A stretch of 64,000 nucleotides of DNA from JAAYRQ01 sp035647235 (GTDB lineage Bacteria > Bacillota > Syntrophomonadia > Syntrophomonadales > Syntrophomonadaceae): positions 1-64,000 of the forward strand of contig CAZEPV010000002.1 in NCBI GenBank assembly GCA_964514235.1, written 5' to 3'. Positions 42,532 through 50,788 of this stretch are shown here, piece after piece. The translations under genes were made by a program, and so were the position numbers. The notes beneath the pieces are model-generated. The model ran no database searches. It had not been told where the DNA came from and saw nothing but the letters and a program-made list of their open reading frames with translations. The stretch's first letter is position 1; each line of letters begins with the position of its first letter.

Positions 42532-43704
42532 ATGATAGGATGTACAAAACTATTATGTGGTACTGCCACAGTTTCAGAAGCTATTAAATATGCGGGGCGG
42601 GAAGATGTACCCCCAGAATTTTTACAATTTTCGGCTGTAAATAGGCCCTTAGTTGTCTGGAATACTACTAATCGTTGTAATTTAAAATGCAAACATTGCT
42701 ATATCGAAGCCGAGGATAAGGCTTATAGTAGTGAATTAACGACTGATGAAGCAGTTACTTTTATACACGATTTGGCAGAAATGAGGGTGCCGGTATTACT
42801 TTTTTCTGGTGGGGAACCTATAATAAGGCAAGATATTTATGAATTAGGTAAATTAGCAGGTGAGCTTGGACTAAGGCCAGTTATATCGAGTAATGGTACC
42901 CTAATAACTGACGAAATAGCTAAAAGAATTGTTGCAGCAGGCTTTAAATATGTGGGAGTTAGCATTGATGGGGCCCCAGCTACCCATGATGATTTTCGCA
43001 ACCACAAGGGTGCTTTTCAGGCTGCAATTGAAGGAATTAAAGCTTGCCAAAACCAAGGTCTTAAAACTGGGGTTAGATTTACAGTAAATAAACTTAATCA
43101 AAAAGATTTACCCGAGGTTTTTGAAATTTTGGAAAGGGAAAAAATACCTAGATTTTGCATGTATCACCTAGTCTATGCGGGGCGTGGTGAGGAAATGATG
43201 GATCTAGATACTACAATTTCCGAAAAACGAGAAATTCTAGACTACGTTAGTCGGAAAACGGTGGAGTTACATAAAAAAGGGGTAGAAATAGAAATTCTAA
43301 CTACCGATAACCATGCCGATGGTATTTATTTGCTAAATAAGATTAGGGAAAAAGAACCCCATCGTGTGGATGAAGTAATCCAATTATTACAAATGCATGG
43401 TGGTTGTTCAGCAGGTACCAAGTTTGCCAATGTTGGCCCCCAAGGTGATGTGCATCCCTGCCAATTTTGGCAGGATTACACTATTGGCAATATAAAGGAG
43501 AGGCCATTTAGCCAGTTATGGAATTCCGATGATGAGTTGTTAGTCCTATTGAGGGAAAAGGAAAAGCATGTTAAAGGCAAATGTGGGGAGTGTGCCCATA
43601 AAGCATTATGTTCAGGCTGTAGAATTAGAGCTAGAGCAGTCCACCAAGATATTTGGGCAGAGGATCCTGCTTGCTATTTGACTGAGGAAGAAAGACAAGG
43701 TTAG
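42532..43704 (+). CDS. ahbC: AhbC, 12,18-didecarboxysiroheme deacetylase (radical SAM)
   Basis: The 390-residue radical SAM/SPASM-type enzyme has the cluster motif TTNRCNLKCKHCYIEAE near 41-57 and C-terminal cysteines in GGCSAGTKFANVGPQGDVHPC, GKCGECAHKALCSGC near 345-365. By family and by its place between cobA-hemD and hemB it removes the acetate side chains of didecarboxysiroheme to give iron-coproporphyrin III. It begins at the base after the previous stop. Distinguished from AhbD by the longer N-terminal region (about 40 residues before the motif). Confidence 0.9.
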   Translation: MIGCTKLLCGTATVSEAIKYAGREDVPPEFLQFSAVNRPLVVWNTTNRCNLKCKHCYIEAEDKAYSSELTTDEAVTFIHDLAEMRVPVLLFSGGEPIIRQDIYELGKLAGELGLRPVISSNGTLITDEIAKRIVAAGFKYVGVSIDGAPATHDDFRNHKGAFQAAIEGIKACQNQGLKTGVRFTVNKLNQKDLPEVFEILEREKIPRFCMYHLVYAGRGEEMMDLDTTISEKREILDYVSRKTVELHKKGVEIEILTTDNHADGIYLLNKIREKEPHRVDEVIQLLQMHGGCSAGTKFANVGPQGDVHPCQFWQDYTIGNIKERPFSQLWNSDDELLVLLREKEKHVKGKCGECAHKALCSGCRIRARAVHQDIWAEDPACYLTEEERQG

Positions 43705-43713
43705 GTGATTTAG

Positions 43714-44685
43714 TTGGTATTTCCTATTAGAAGAATGAGGCGTTTAAGAAGTTCGGAAAATATAAGAAGGATGATTAAGGAAACTAAATTATCTGTAGAT
43801 GATTTGATTTATCCACTTTTTATCACTTTTGGAGGGGACAAGAAGATACCAGTAAATTCTATGCCAGGTGTATTTCAATATTCGGTAGATAAATTAGATC
43901 ATGAAATACAAGAACTTAGCTCGCTTAATATACCAGCGGTATTATTATTTGGTATACCCGAATATAAAGATGCTACTGGTTCTTCGGGTTCTTTGGCTAA
44001 TGGGGTTGTTCAGGAAGCAATTAAGCGGATAAAAGATATAAGCCCAGAATTATATGTAATTACTGATGTTTGCTTATGTGAATATACTGATCATGGACAT
44101 TGTGGCCTAGTAGAAAAAGATGGTAGGATAAATAATGATGATAGTTTAGAATTATTAGCTAAGCAGGCTGTCTCGCATGTTCAAGCTGGTTGTGATATGG
44201 TAGCACCCTCGGATATGATGGATGGCAGAATCGGTAAAATCAGGGGTGTTTTAGACGGGATAGGCTATAGCCATATTCCTATAATGTCTTATGCGGCAAA
44301 GTATGCCTCATCTTTTTATGGTCCATTTCGGGAAGCAGCCGAGTCTACACCACAATTTGGCAATCGCAAAACTTACCAAATGGATATAGCAAATATTAAT
44401 GAAGCTTTGACAGAGGTAGAATTGGATATTGCTGAAGGGGCCGATATAGTGATAGTAAAACCTGCTTTAGCATTTTTAGATGTCATTAAGGCTGTAAAGG
44501 ATACTTATGCTATGCCTACTGCAGCTTATAATGTTAGTGGCGAATATGCTATGGTTAAAGCTGCAGCTGCTAATGGATGGCTCGATGGGGAAGAAACTAT
44601 GATGGAAATACTCACTTCTATAAAAAGGGCTGGGGCCGACTTGATTATTACTTATGCTGCTAAGGATATAGCCAAAAAGTTATAG
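43714..44685 (+). CDS. hemB: Porphobilinogen synthase (delta-aminolevulinate dehydratase)
   Basis: The 323-residue enzyme has RMRRLRSSENIRRMIKET at the start, a cysteine zinc site DVCLCEYTDHGHCG near 118-131, catalytic lysines in SYAAKYASSFYGPFREA near 193 and VKPALAFLDVI near 249. The cysteine-rich site points to the zinc-dependent class. It condenses two aminolevulinates. TTG start with TAGGTGA upstream. Lies between the two radical SAM genes. Confidence 0.94.
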   Translation: MVFPIRRMRRLRSSENIRRMIKETKLSVDDLIYPLFITFGGDKKIPVNSMPGVFQYSVDKLDHEIQELSSLNIPAVLLFGIPEYKDATGSSGSLANGVVQEAIKRIKDISPELYVITDVCLCEYTDHGHCGLVEKDGRINNDDSLELLAKQAVSHVQAGCDMVAPSDMMDGRIGKIRGVLDGIGYSHIPIMSYAAKYASSFYGPFREAAESTPQFGNRKTYQMDIANINEALTEVELDIAEGADIVIVKPALAFLDVIKAVKDTYAMPTAAYNVSGEYAMVKAAAANGWLDGEETMMEILTSIKRAGADLIITYAAKDIAKKL

Positions 44686-44711
44686 AAGTCATAGGGAAAA
44701 GGGGAAGGGAA

Positions 44712-45713
44712 ATGTTAATTTCGTGGAATTCTACTAATCAGTGCAATATGTACTGTGATCATTGCTATCGCGATGCAGGTGCTAAACTAACTGAGGAACT
44801 TACAACTGAACAAGCCAAAAAAATGATAACCGAAATTAAGAAAGCTGGATTCAGAATTATGATATTTAGTGGCGGAGAGTCCATAATGCGCGAGGATATA
44901 TATGAGTTGGGGGAATTTGCTACTAAACAAGGTTTAAGACCAGTCTTAGGCACTAATGGGACTTTAATTACTTTAGAGGCTGCCCATAATCTTAAAAAGG
45001 CGGGTTTTTTAGCAGTTGGGGTTAGCTTGGATAGTCTTGATGCGGAAAAAAACAACAATTTTCGCAAACTAGATAATGCTTATAACCTTACTATTCAGGG
45101 GATGGAAAATCTCAAGAGCGCTGGGGTACCCTTCCAAATACATACTACAGTTATGGATTGGAATGTAGATGAGCTAGAGGATGTAACCGATTATGCTATA
45201 GAAATTGGGGCTATGGCCCATCATGTTTTCTTTTTGGTTCCTACAGGGCGGGCTATTAATATAGAACAAGAAGGCCTAAGAGTAGTGGAGTATGAAAAAA
45301 CTATCAACCGCCTAATGGAAAAGCAAAAAACGGTACCTATTGAAATTAAACCTACCTGTGCCCCTCAATTTATGAGGATAGCCGATCAAAAAGGAATTAA
45401 AATGCGTTTTAGTCGGGGCTGTTTGGCTGGTTTAACCTATTGCATTATAAGTCCTAAAGGAGATGTTCAACCTTGCGCCTATCTAGATATTCCCTTGGGT
45501 AATGTGAAGGAAATTCCTTTTGATAAAATATGGCGGGAAAACGAAATGCTAAAGGAATTACGTACCCAGGCTTATAAAGGCAAATGTGGTTATTGTGATT
45601 ATATTGACCGTTGTGGGGGATGCAGAGCTAGAGCCTACTATTATAGTGGGGGCGACTATATGGCTGAAGATGAATGGTGTCTGTATAAGCCGAGGAGGAA
45701 GGATAATGGATAA
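44712..45713 (+). CDS. ahbD: AhbD, heme synthase (radical SAM, iron-coproporphyrin III decarboxylase)
   Basis: The 333-residue radical SAM enzyme has NSTNQCNMYCDHCYRDAG at residues 6-23, FSGGESIMREDIY near 54, and C-terminal cysteine sets RGCLAGLTYCIISPKGDVQPC and CGYCDYIDRCGGC for auxiliary cluster binding. It converts two propionates of iron-coproporphyrin III to vinyls, yielding heme b. RBS GGGGAAGGG before ATG 44712. Its end overlaps ahbA by 8 bases. It is about a third identical by eye in motif layout to AhbC in the same operon, a probable paralogue. Confidence 0.9.
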   Translation: MLISWNSTNQCNMYCDHCYRDAGAKLTEELTTEQAKKMITEIKKAGFRIMIFSGGESIMREDIYELGEFATKQGLRPVLGTNGTLITLEAAHNLKKAGFLAVGVSLDSLDAEKNNNFRKLDNAYNLTIQGMENLKSAGVPFQIHTTVMDWNVDELEDVTDYAIEIGAMAHHVFFLVPTGRAINIEQEGLRVVEYEKTINRLMEKQKTVPIEIKPTCAPQFMRIADQKGIKMRFSRGCLAGLTYCIISPKGDVQPCAYLDIPLGNVKEIPFDKIWRENEMLKELRTQAYKGKCGYCDYIDRCGGCRARAYYYSGGDYMAEDEWCLYKPRRKDNG

Positions 45714-46161
45714 GCTAGATCGGCAAATACTTGATATTTTACAAGAAAACTATCCACTTGAGATAAACCCTTACGCCCTTATAGCTGGAGAATTAGGGAT
45801 TACAGAAGCAGAAGTTCTAAAAAGAATAGGCCAACTTAAGGATGATGGAATTATCCGCAGGATAGGTGCAATTATAGATGCAAGGAGTATGGGTTTTTAT
45901 TCAACTTTGTGTGCCACTACTGTTTCTGAAGATAGAATCGAGGAAGTTGCAAAAATCATAAACCAAAGACCTGAAGTTACCCATAACTACATCAGGGAAC
46001 ATGAGCTAAACATATGGTTTACATTGACTGCATCTAGCCATGAGACTGTCCTAGATATTATTCGGGATTTAGAAAAAGCAGCTAAAATTGAAGTTTTCGC
46101 CATGCCGGCTCAAAAAACATATAAAATCCGAGTTGCACTAGAAATGGGTGATTCTAAATGA
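45706..46161 (+). CDS. ahbA: AhbA, siroheme decarboxylase subunit (Lrp/AsnC-like)
   Basis: The 151-residue protein has an AsnC-type helix-turn-helix (LDRQILDILQENYPLEINPYALIAGELG followed by RIGQLKDDGIIRRIGAIIDARSMGFYSTL, key motif IIRRIGAI) and a ligand domain with THNYIREHELNIWFTLTA. AhbA and AhbB together remove two acetate carboxyls of siroheme. They look like regulators but act as an enzyme, so a gene-regulation label would be wrong. ATG 45706 has GAGGAGGAAGG upstream. Its stop overlaps ahbB (ATGA). Confidence 0.88.
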   Translation: MDKLDRQILDILQENYPLEINPYALIAGELGITEAEVLKRIGQLKDDGIIRRIGAIIDARSMGFYSTLCATTVSEDRIEEVAKIINQRPEVTHNYIREHELNIWFTLTASSHETVLDIIRDLEKAAKIEVFAMPAQKTYKIRVALEMGDSK

Positions 46162-46625
46162 AATTGGACAAAATAGACCTAGAAATATTAAAATTCATCC
46201 AAGGGGATATACCTTTATCATCGAAACCCTTTTATAAATTAGCGGATTCCTTAAATACTACAGAGGAAGATATAATTAACCGCATAAAAAAAAGCCAAGC
46301 AAAAGGAATAATCAGGAGATTTGGTGCAGTACTAAGGCATCAAAAGGCAGGATATAACACAAATGCTATGGTCGCATGGCTGGTCGGGGAAAATAATCCT
46401 GATGAGATTGGAGAAATAATGGCCCAACATCCTAATATAAGCCATTGTTATTTAAGAGAGGTTCCACCCCAGTTTGCATATAACTTATTTACTATGATTC
46501 ATGCCAAAAGCAAGCTGGAGCTAGAGGAAATAATTTCTGATTTATCCTTAACTTCAAAAATAAGCAATTTTACCATACTGAGAAGCGTAAAAGAATTAAA
46601 AAAGACTAGTATGAAATATTTATAA
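46158..46625 (+). CDS. ahbB: AhbB, siroheme decarboxylase subunit (Lrp/AsnC-like)
   Basis: The 155-residue partner of AhbA has the same fold: LDKIDLEILKFIQGD, ANGIIRRFGAVL-type motif (here KGIIRRFGAVLRHQKAG) and SHCYLREVPPQFAYNLFTMIHA, with the REVPPQFAYN stretch near the substrate pocket in known AhbB proteins. It starts within the ahbA stop. The order ahbA-ahbB before hemL completes the route to heme. Confidence 0.88.
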   Translation: MKLDKIDLEILKFIQGDIPLSSKPFYKLADSLNTTEEDIINRIKKSQAKGIIRRFGAVLRHQKAGYNTNAMVAWLVGENNPDEIGEIMAQHPNISHCYLREVPPQFAYNLFTMIHAKSKLELEEIISDLSLTSKISNFTILRSVKELKKTSMKYL

Positions 46626-46644
46626 TAAATTGGGGGTAAGGCAC

Positions 46645-47928
46645 ATGTTTAAGAAGTCTGAAGAATCATTTGCCCAAGCGGTTAAATATATGCCTGGGGG
46701 TGTTAATAGTCCAGTTCGAGCTTTTAAAGCTGTGGGCATGCATCCTATATTTATTAAAAAAGCCCAAGGGGCTAAATTGTTTGATATAGACGGTAATGAG
46801 TACATAGATTATGTAAGCTCCTTTGGGCCATTGATTTTGGGACATAGCCATCCAGCAGTAGTCCAAGCTATTACTGATGCAGCCCAAAAAGGTACCAGCT
46901 ATGGGGCTCCAAATGAATATGAATTAGAATTGGCCAAATTAATATGTGAGGCAATCCCATCTATTGAAAAGGTGCGTATGGTCAATTCTGGTACTGAGGC
47001 AACTATGAGTGCGATCCGTTTGGCGCGGGCTTATACAGGACGAAATAAAATTATTAAGTTTGAGGGATGTTATCATGGACATGCGGATTCATTTTTAATT
47101 AAGGCTGGTTCTGGTTTATTAACTGCAGGCATTCCTATCAGTCCTGGTGTACCCCCGAGTCACGCTGAAAATACTTTAATTGCTCAATATAACGATTTAG
47201 AATCGGTAGAAGAACTATTTAGGGAAGCTAAAAATGATATTGCTGCAATTATAGTTGAACCTGTAGCAGCTAATATGGGTTTAGTCCTTCCTGATCTAGA
47301 TTTCTTGCAGGGATTACAAAAGATGACAAAACTCACTGGTAGTCTTTTGATTTTCGATGAAGTTATTACTGGTTTTCGTTTAAATTACGGGGGATTTCAG
47401 AATATTTGTGGTATAGAGCCCGATTTAACTACTTTGGGAAAAATTATAGGTGGTGGCCTGCCAGTAGGAGCCTATGGAGGCAAAAATGAAATTATGAGTC
47501 ATATTGCTCCCGAAGGTAATGTCTATCAAGCTGGAACCCTATCCGGAAATCCTTTAGCTATGGCTGCAGGCTTAGCAACTCTTAATATTTTAAAAGATCC
47601 AGATTTATATGACCGAATGGAAGTTATGGCCTACTTATTAGTTAATAAAATAAAATCTATTTTTGAGGACAGAGATTTATATTATGAAATCAACAGGCTC
47701 GGTTCCATGTTTACCATATTTTTTACAGAACAGGAAGTAAAGACATACCAAGATGTTGTAACTTGTAATACTGCAAAACATGCTGACTTTTATCGGGAGA
47801 TATTAAAGCAAGGGATTTATTTTCCGCCTGCCCAGTTTGAAACTTGTTTTATATCTTGTGCTCACGACTTAGAAGACATTGAAAGGACCGTAAATGCAGT
47901 AAATTCAGCAATAGATGTAATTTTGTAA
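46645..47928 (+). CDS. hemL: Glutamate-1-semialdehyde 2,1-aminomutase
   Basis: The 427-residue PLP enzyme begins FKKSEESFAQAVKYMPGGVNSPVRAF and has VNSGTEATMSAIRLARAYTGR near 113-133, FEGCYHGHADSFLIKAGSG, IFDEVITGFR near 236 and the PLP lysine in LGKIIGGGLPVGAYGG near 266. It makes aminolevulinate from the HemA product. ATG 46645 has GGGGGTAAGG upstream; TTG 46630 is not preferred. CheR follows after 12 bases. Confidence 0.94.
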   Translation: MFKKSEESFAQAVKYMPGGVNSPVRAFKAVGMHPIFIKKAQGAKLFDIDGNEYIDYVSSFGPLILGHSHPAVVQAITDAAQKGTSYGAPNEYELELAKLICEAIPSIEKVRMVNSGTEATMSAIRLARAYTGRNKIIKFEGCYHGHADSFLIKAGSGLLTAGIPISPGVPPSHAENTLIAQYNDLESVEELFREAKNDIAAIIVEPVAANMGLVLPDLDFLQGLQKMTKLTGSLLIFDEVITGFRLNYGGFQNICGIEPDLTTLGKIIGGGLPVGAYGGKNEIMSHIAPEGNVYQAGTLSGNPLAMAAGLATLNILKDPDLYDRMEVMAYLLVNKIKSIFEDRDLYYEINRLGSMFTIFFTEQEVKTYQDVVTCNTAKHADFYREILKQGIYFPPAQFETCFISCAHDLEDIERTVNAVNSAIDVIL

Positions 47929-47940
47929 GGAGTGGTTCGG

Positions 47941-48717
47941 GTGGAAACCTATGGTTGGGAGTGGTTTATTAGTAAGTTCGAGGGCCTAAGCAAAATTGAT
48001 TTAACTGCTTATAAAAGACCTCAAATGGAACGCAGGATCAATAGTTTCATGAGATCGGCTAATGCCGCAAGTTATCAAGAATTTATTAACTTATTAAATA
48101 AAGATCAAAAAGTATACAAGAAGTTCCTGGAGCATATTACTATTAATGTTTCTGAATTTTTCCGTAATTTAAGCCATTGGCAAGTTATGGAGAAGGAAAT
48201 TATACCTATATTACTACAAGAAAGAAGAAGCTTAAAAATATGGAGTGCTGGTTGTTCAACTGGCGAAGAACCATACTCCCTTGCCATGATGGCTAAAGAA
48301 AATGGTTGGAAAATTGCTGAACCTATTTTCGCCACGGATATTGACCAGGATGTCTTAAACAAGGCTATGCGTGGCCTCTATAATGAGAGGGCTATGGAAG
48401 GAGTCCCCAATGCCATAAGAAATAAATTCTTCAATAGTCATCCAGAAGGCTATGAAATTAAAGAGGAAATAAGAAAAATGGTCAACTTCAGACAACATAA
48501 TTTGCTTGGGGATAACTTTCCTACTAATTTCGATTTAATTTTGTGTCGAAATGTAGTAATATATTTTACCGAGGAAACCAAGGAAAATCTATATCGGAAA
48601 TTTACCGATGCTTTAAGAAGTAAAGGCATTTTATTTATTGGTAGTACTGAGCAAATATTTCATGCCAAGGAAATTGGACTTAAATCTGTGGCTACTTTCT
48701 TTTATCAAAAAGAATGA
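47941..48717 (+). CDS. cheR: CheR-type protein-glutamate O-methyltransferase
   Basis: The 258-residue protein has the CheR N-terminal helical domain (DLTAYKRPQMERRINSFM), TINVSEFFRN near 72-81 and the SAM-binding domain with WSAGCSTGEEPYSLAM near 104-119, FATDIDQDVL near 134 and DLILCRNVVIYF near 200. CheR methylates chemoreceptor glutamates. No other chemotaxis gene is in the window. GTG 47941 is 8 bases after AAGGAG; GTG 47932 overlaps that site. Only 12 bases separate it from hemL, so it probably rides on the heme operon. Confidence 0.88.
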   Translation: METYGWEWFISKFEGLSKIDLTAYKRPQMERRINSFMRSANAASYQEFINLLNKDQKVYKKFLEHITINVSEFFRNLSHWQVMEKEIIPILLQERRSLKIWSAGCSTGEEPYSLAMMAKENGWKIAEPIFATDIDQDVLNKAMRGLYNERAMEGVPNAIRNKFFNSHPEGYEIKEEIRKMVNFRQHNLLGDNFPTNFDLILCRNVVIYFTEETKENLYRKFTDALRSKGILFIGSTEQIFHAKEIGLKSVATFFYQKE

Positions 48718-48831
48718 CATAAGAAAACTAAATCATTAAATACTATAAAAAAGCAGGAAATACTGCATGAGTATCGAAAAACATAACTGAATAGGTGTTT
48801 GGATAACACATTCTTTATGTAAGTAGTCAAA

Positions 48832-48910
48832 TGCCAATATGGCAAGTACATAGACGCTTTTTGGGGGTGGTGTCTAACTTATAGTGGTTTGGAGAGTTGT
48901 ATGCAACTCT
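48832..48910 (+). other. Hairpin-rich leader upstream of etfBA
   Basis: The 229-base gap between cheR and etfB contains three consecutive stems close to the start: TGCCA-ATA-TGGCA (48832-48844), TAGACGC...GGTGTCTA (48851-48876) and AGAGTTG-TATG-CAACTCT (48893-48910), followed by the AAAAGGAGG site. It may be a structured 5' leader; no known riboswitch class is recognised. Confidence 0.35.
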
Positions 48911-48946
48911 ACATTTTCAATGATTAGAAGAAAAGGAGGAATGGAC

Positions 48947-49702
48947 TTGAAGGTTTTAGTATGTGTTAAGCAAACTTTTGACACAGAAGCCAAAATTGAT
49001 TTGAAAGATGGCCAAATTTCAGATGCAGGTATTAACCTAATTATCAATCCTTATGATGAACATGCAGTGGAAGGTGCAATTCAACTTAAGGAAAAGAAAG
49101 TTGTTAGTGAAGTAGTTGTATTATCAGCTGGTGCTGACAAAGCAATGGATGCAATCAGAACTGGATTAGCAATGGGTGCTGATAGAGGTATTCTATTAAA
49201 ACAGGACCCTGCTGCTGATGAATATGCCAGAGCGGTTGCCCTTGCTGCTGCCATCAAGGAAGAAAATCCCGATTTAGTTCTGGCAGGGCATGTTGCTGCA
49301 GATGACGGTTCTTCCCAAGTTCCTACCCGTATAGCGGAAATTTTAGGTTTACCACATGTCAATGTTATTACTAATATTGAAATCGCGGATGGTAAAGCAA
49401 CTTGTACTAGTGAGGCTGATGGTGGAACTTTAGTAACCGAAGTAAACATACCTGCGGTTATTTCAGCCCAAGTTAGCTGGAATGAACCACGCTATCCATC
49501 AATGAAGGGTATTATGCAAGCTAAGAAAAAGCCTGTTGCCACAGTTGATGCTGTAGCAGCCGAAAACAAAATAAAAATCTTAGAATTTGCTTTACCACCT
49601 GCTAAAGAAGCTGGAGTCAAACTTGAAGATGATCCAGATGTGTGTGCAGTACAGTTAGCAGATTTCATTAAGAACACAGCAAAAGCTGAAATAAAAGCAT
49701 AA
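48947..49702 (+). CDS. etfB: Electron transfer flavoprotein beta subunit
   Basis: The 251-residue subunit begins KVLVCVKQTFDTEAKI and shows LIINPYDEHAVEGAIQLKE near 30, AMGADRGILLKQD near 80, and DGSSQVPTRIAEILGLPHVN near 118, the AMP/FAD-binding signature region. It carries electrons from acyl-CoA dehydrogenases to the membrane oxidoreductase encoded two genes on. The start is TTG 48947, 7 bases after AAAGGAGG; ATG 48941 is only one base from that site. A longer frame from 48884 is leader. Confidence 0.93.
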   Translation: MKVLVCVKQTFDTEAKIDLKDGQISDAGINLIINPYDEHAVEGAIQLKEKKVVSEVVVLSAGADKAMDAIRTGLAMGADRGILLKQDPAADEYARAVALAAAIKEENPDLVLAGHVAADDGSSQVPTRIAEILGLPHVNVITNIEIADGKATCTSEADGGTLVTEVNIPAVISAQVSWNEPRYPSMKGIMQAKKKPVATVDAVAAENKIKILEFALPPAKEAGVKLEDDPDVCAVQLADFIKNTAKAEIKA

Positions 49703-49735
49703 TAAATTAATTAAAATTACAAAGGAGGGTAAATG

Positions 49736-50689
49736 ATGGCAGGAACATGGGTATTTGTTGAACAAAGAGACGGTGACATCCGTAAAGTTACATTTGAAAT
49801 GATCTCAGAGGCCAAAAAGTTTGGTGATGAAGTTAGTGCTGTCGTCTTTGGTAAAGGTGTAGAAGCACTAGCTCCTGAGTTTGCAAAATATGGTGCTGAT
49901 AAAGTATATGTAGCGGAAGATGACGTATTTGCCGTTTATAATACGGGAGCTTTTGTAGCTCAAATAGCTGCCATGATTGAAGAGTATAAGCCTAATGCAG
50001 TGCTATTTGCCCATACATTTGGTGGCAGAGACTTTGCATCAAGACTTGCTCAAAAATTAGAAATAGGCTTAGCTACTGATGCTATCGAAGCTGAAGTGAC
50101 TGCGGGCAAAGGGGTATTTACCAGGGCTATTTACGCTGGTAAAGCCATATCAAAAGTGGAAGTTACAACTTCACCAGTTTTGGCTACTATTCGTCCAGGT
50201 GTTTGTGAAGTAGTAGAAAATGCTGGTGCAGGGGAAGTCGTAAAACCTGCGGTTGTTGCTACTGATGCTGATGTATATCAAGTTATGAAGGAATTTATTC
50301 CATCTGTCTCTGCAAGACCAGATTTATCGGAAGCTGATGTTGTAGTATCTGGTGGACGTGGTTGTAAGGGCCCTGATGGTATTAAATTAGTAGAAGAAAT
50401 AGCAGACCTCTTCGGTGCTGCTGTTGGTGGTTCACGTGCTTCTGTTGACTCTGGGTGGTTAGAACATGAACTACAAGTTGGGCAAACTGGTAAAGTTGTT
50501 AACCCAAACCTATACTTAGCTTGTGGTATTTCAGGGGCTATTCAACATTTGGCTGGAATGTCCTCTTCGAAATTCATAACTGCTATTAATACTGACCCAG
50601 AAGCTCCTATATTCAGTGTTACTGATTTTGGGGTAGTGGGAGATTTATTCAAAGTATTACCACTTCTAATCGAAGAACTTAAAAAATAG
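49736..50689 (+). CDS. etfA: Electron transfer flavoprotein alpha subunit
   Basis: The 317-residue subunit has an N-terminal domain (TWVFVEQRDGDIRKVTFEM) and the FAD-binding C-terminal domain with VVSGGRGCKGPDG near 203, GAAVGGSRASVDSGWL near 227, QVGQTGKVVNPNLYLACGISGAIQHLAGM near 247-275 and INTDPEAPIF near 285. It has no extra ferredoxin domain. ATG 49736 is better spaced from AAAGGAGGG than the adjacent ATG 49733. A 32-base perfect palindrome follows. Confidence 0.94.
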   Translation: MAGTWVFVEQRDGDIRKVTFEMISEAKKFGDEVSAVVFGKGVEALAPEFAKYGADKVYVAEDDVFAVYNTGAFVAQIAAMIEEYKPNAVLFAHTFGGRDFASRLAQKLEIGLATDAIEAEVTAGKGVFTRAIYAGKAISKVEVTTSPVLATIRPGVCEVVENAGAGEVVKPAVVATDADVYQVMKEFIPSVSARPDLSEADVVVSGGRGCKGPDGIKLVEEIADLFGAAVGGSRASVDSGWLEHELQVGQTGKVVNPNLYLACGISGAIQHLAGMSSSKFITAINTDPEAPIFSVTDFGVVGDLFKVLPLLIEELKK

Positions 50690-50720
50690 TCTTTTGCTTG
50701 AAGAGGGAATGTTAAGCATG

Positions 50721-50752
50721 TACTGGATATATACTGCAGTATATATCCAGTA
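50721..50752. repeat. 32-base perfect palindrome between etfA and the FeS oxidoreductase gene
   Basis: TACTGGATATATACTG is followed directly by its exact reverse complement. In RNA it would make a very stable 14-15 bp hairpin, followed by ACATCTTTTTATAG. It may act as a partial terminator or an mRNA processing/stability element that sets subunit ratios. Confidence 0.85.
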
Positions 50753-50788
50753 ACATCTTTTTATAGTTAAAGGGAGGGAATACAAGTA

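Noticed and set aside
45706..46625. Two Lrp/AsnC transcription regulators
   Set aside because: Fold and position in the heme operon identify them as the AhbA/AhbB siroheme decarboxylase, not gene regulators.
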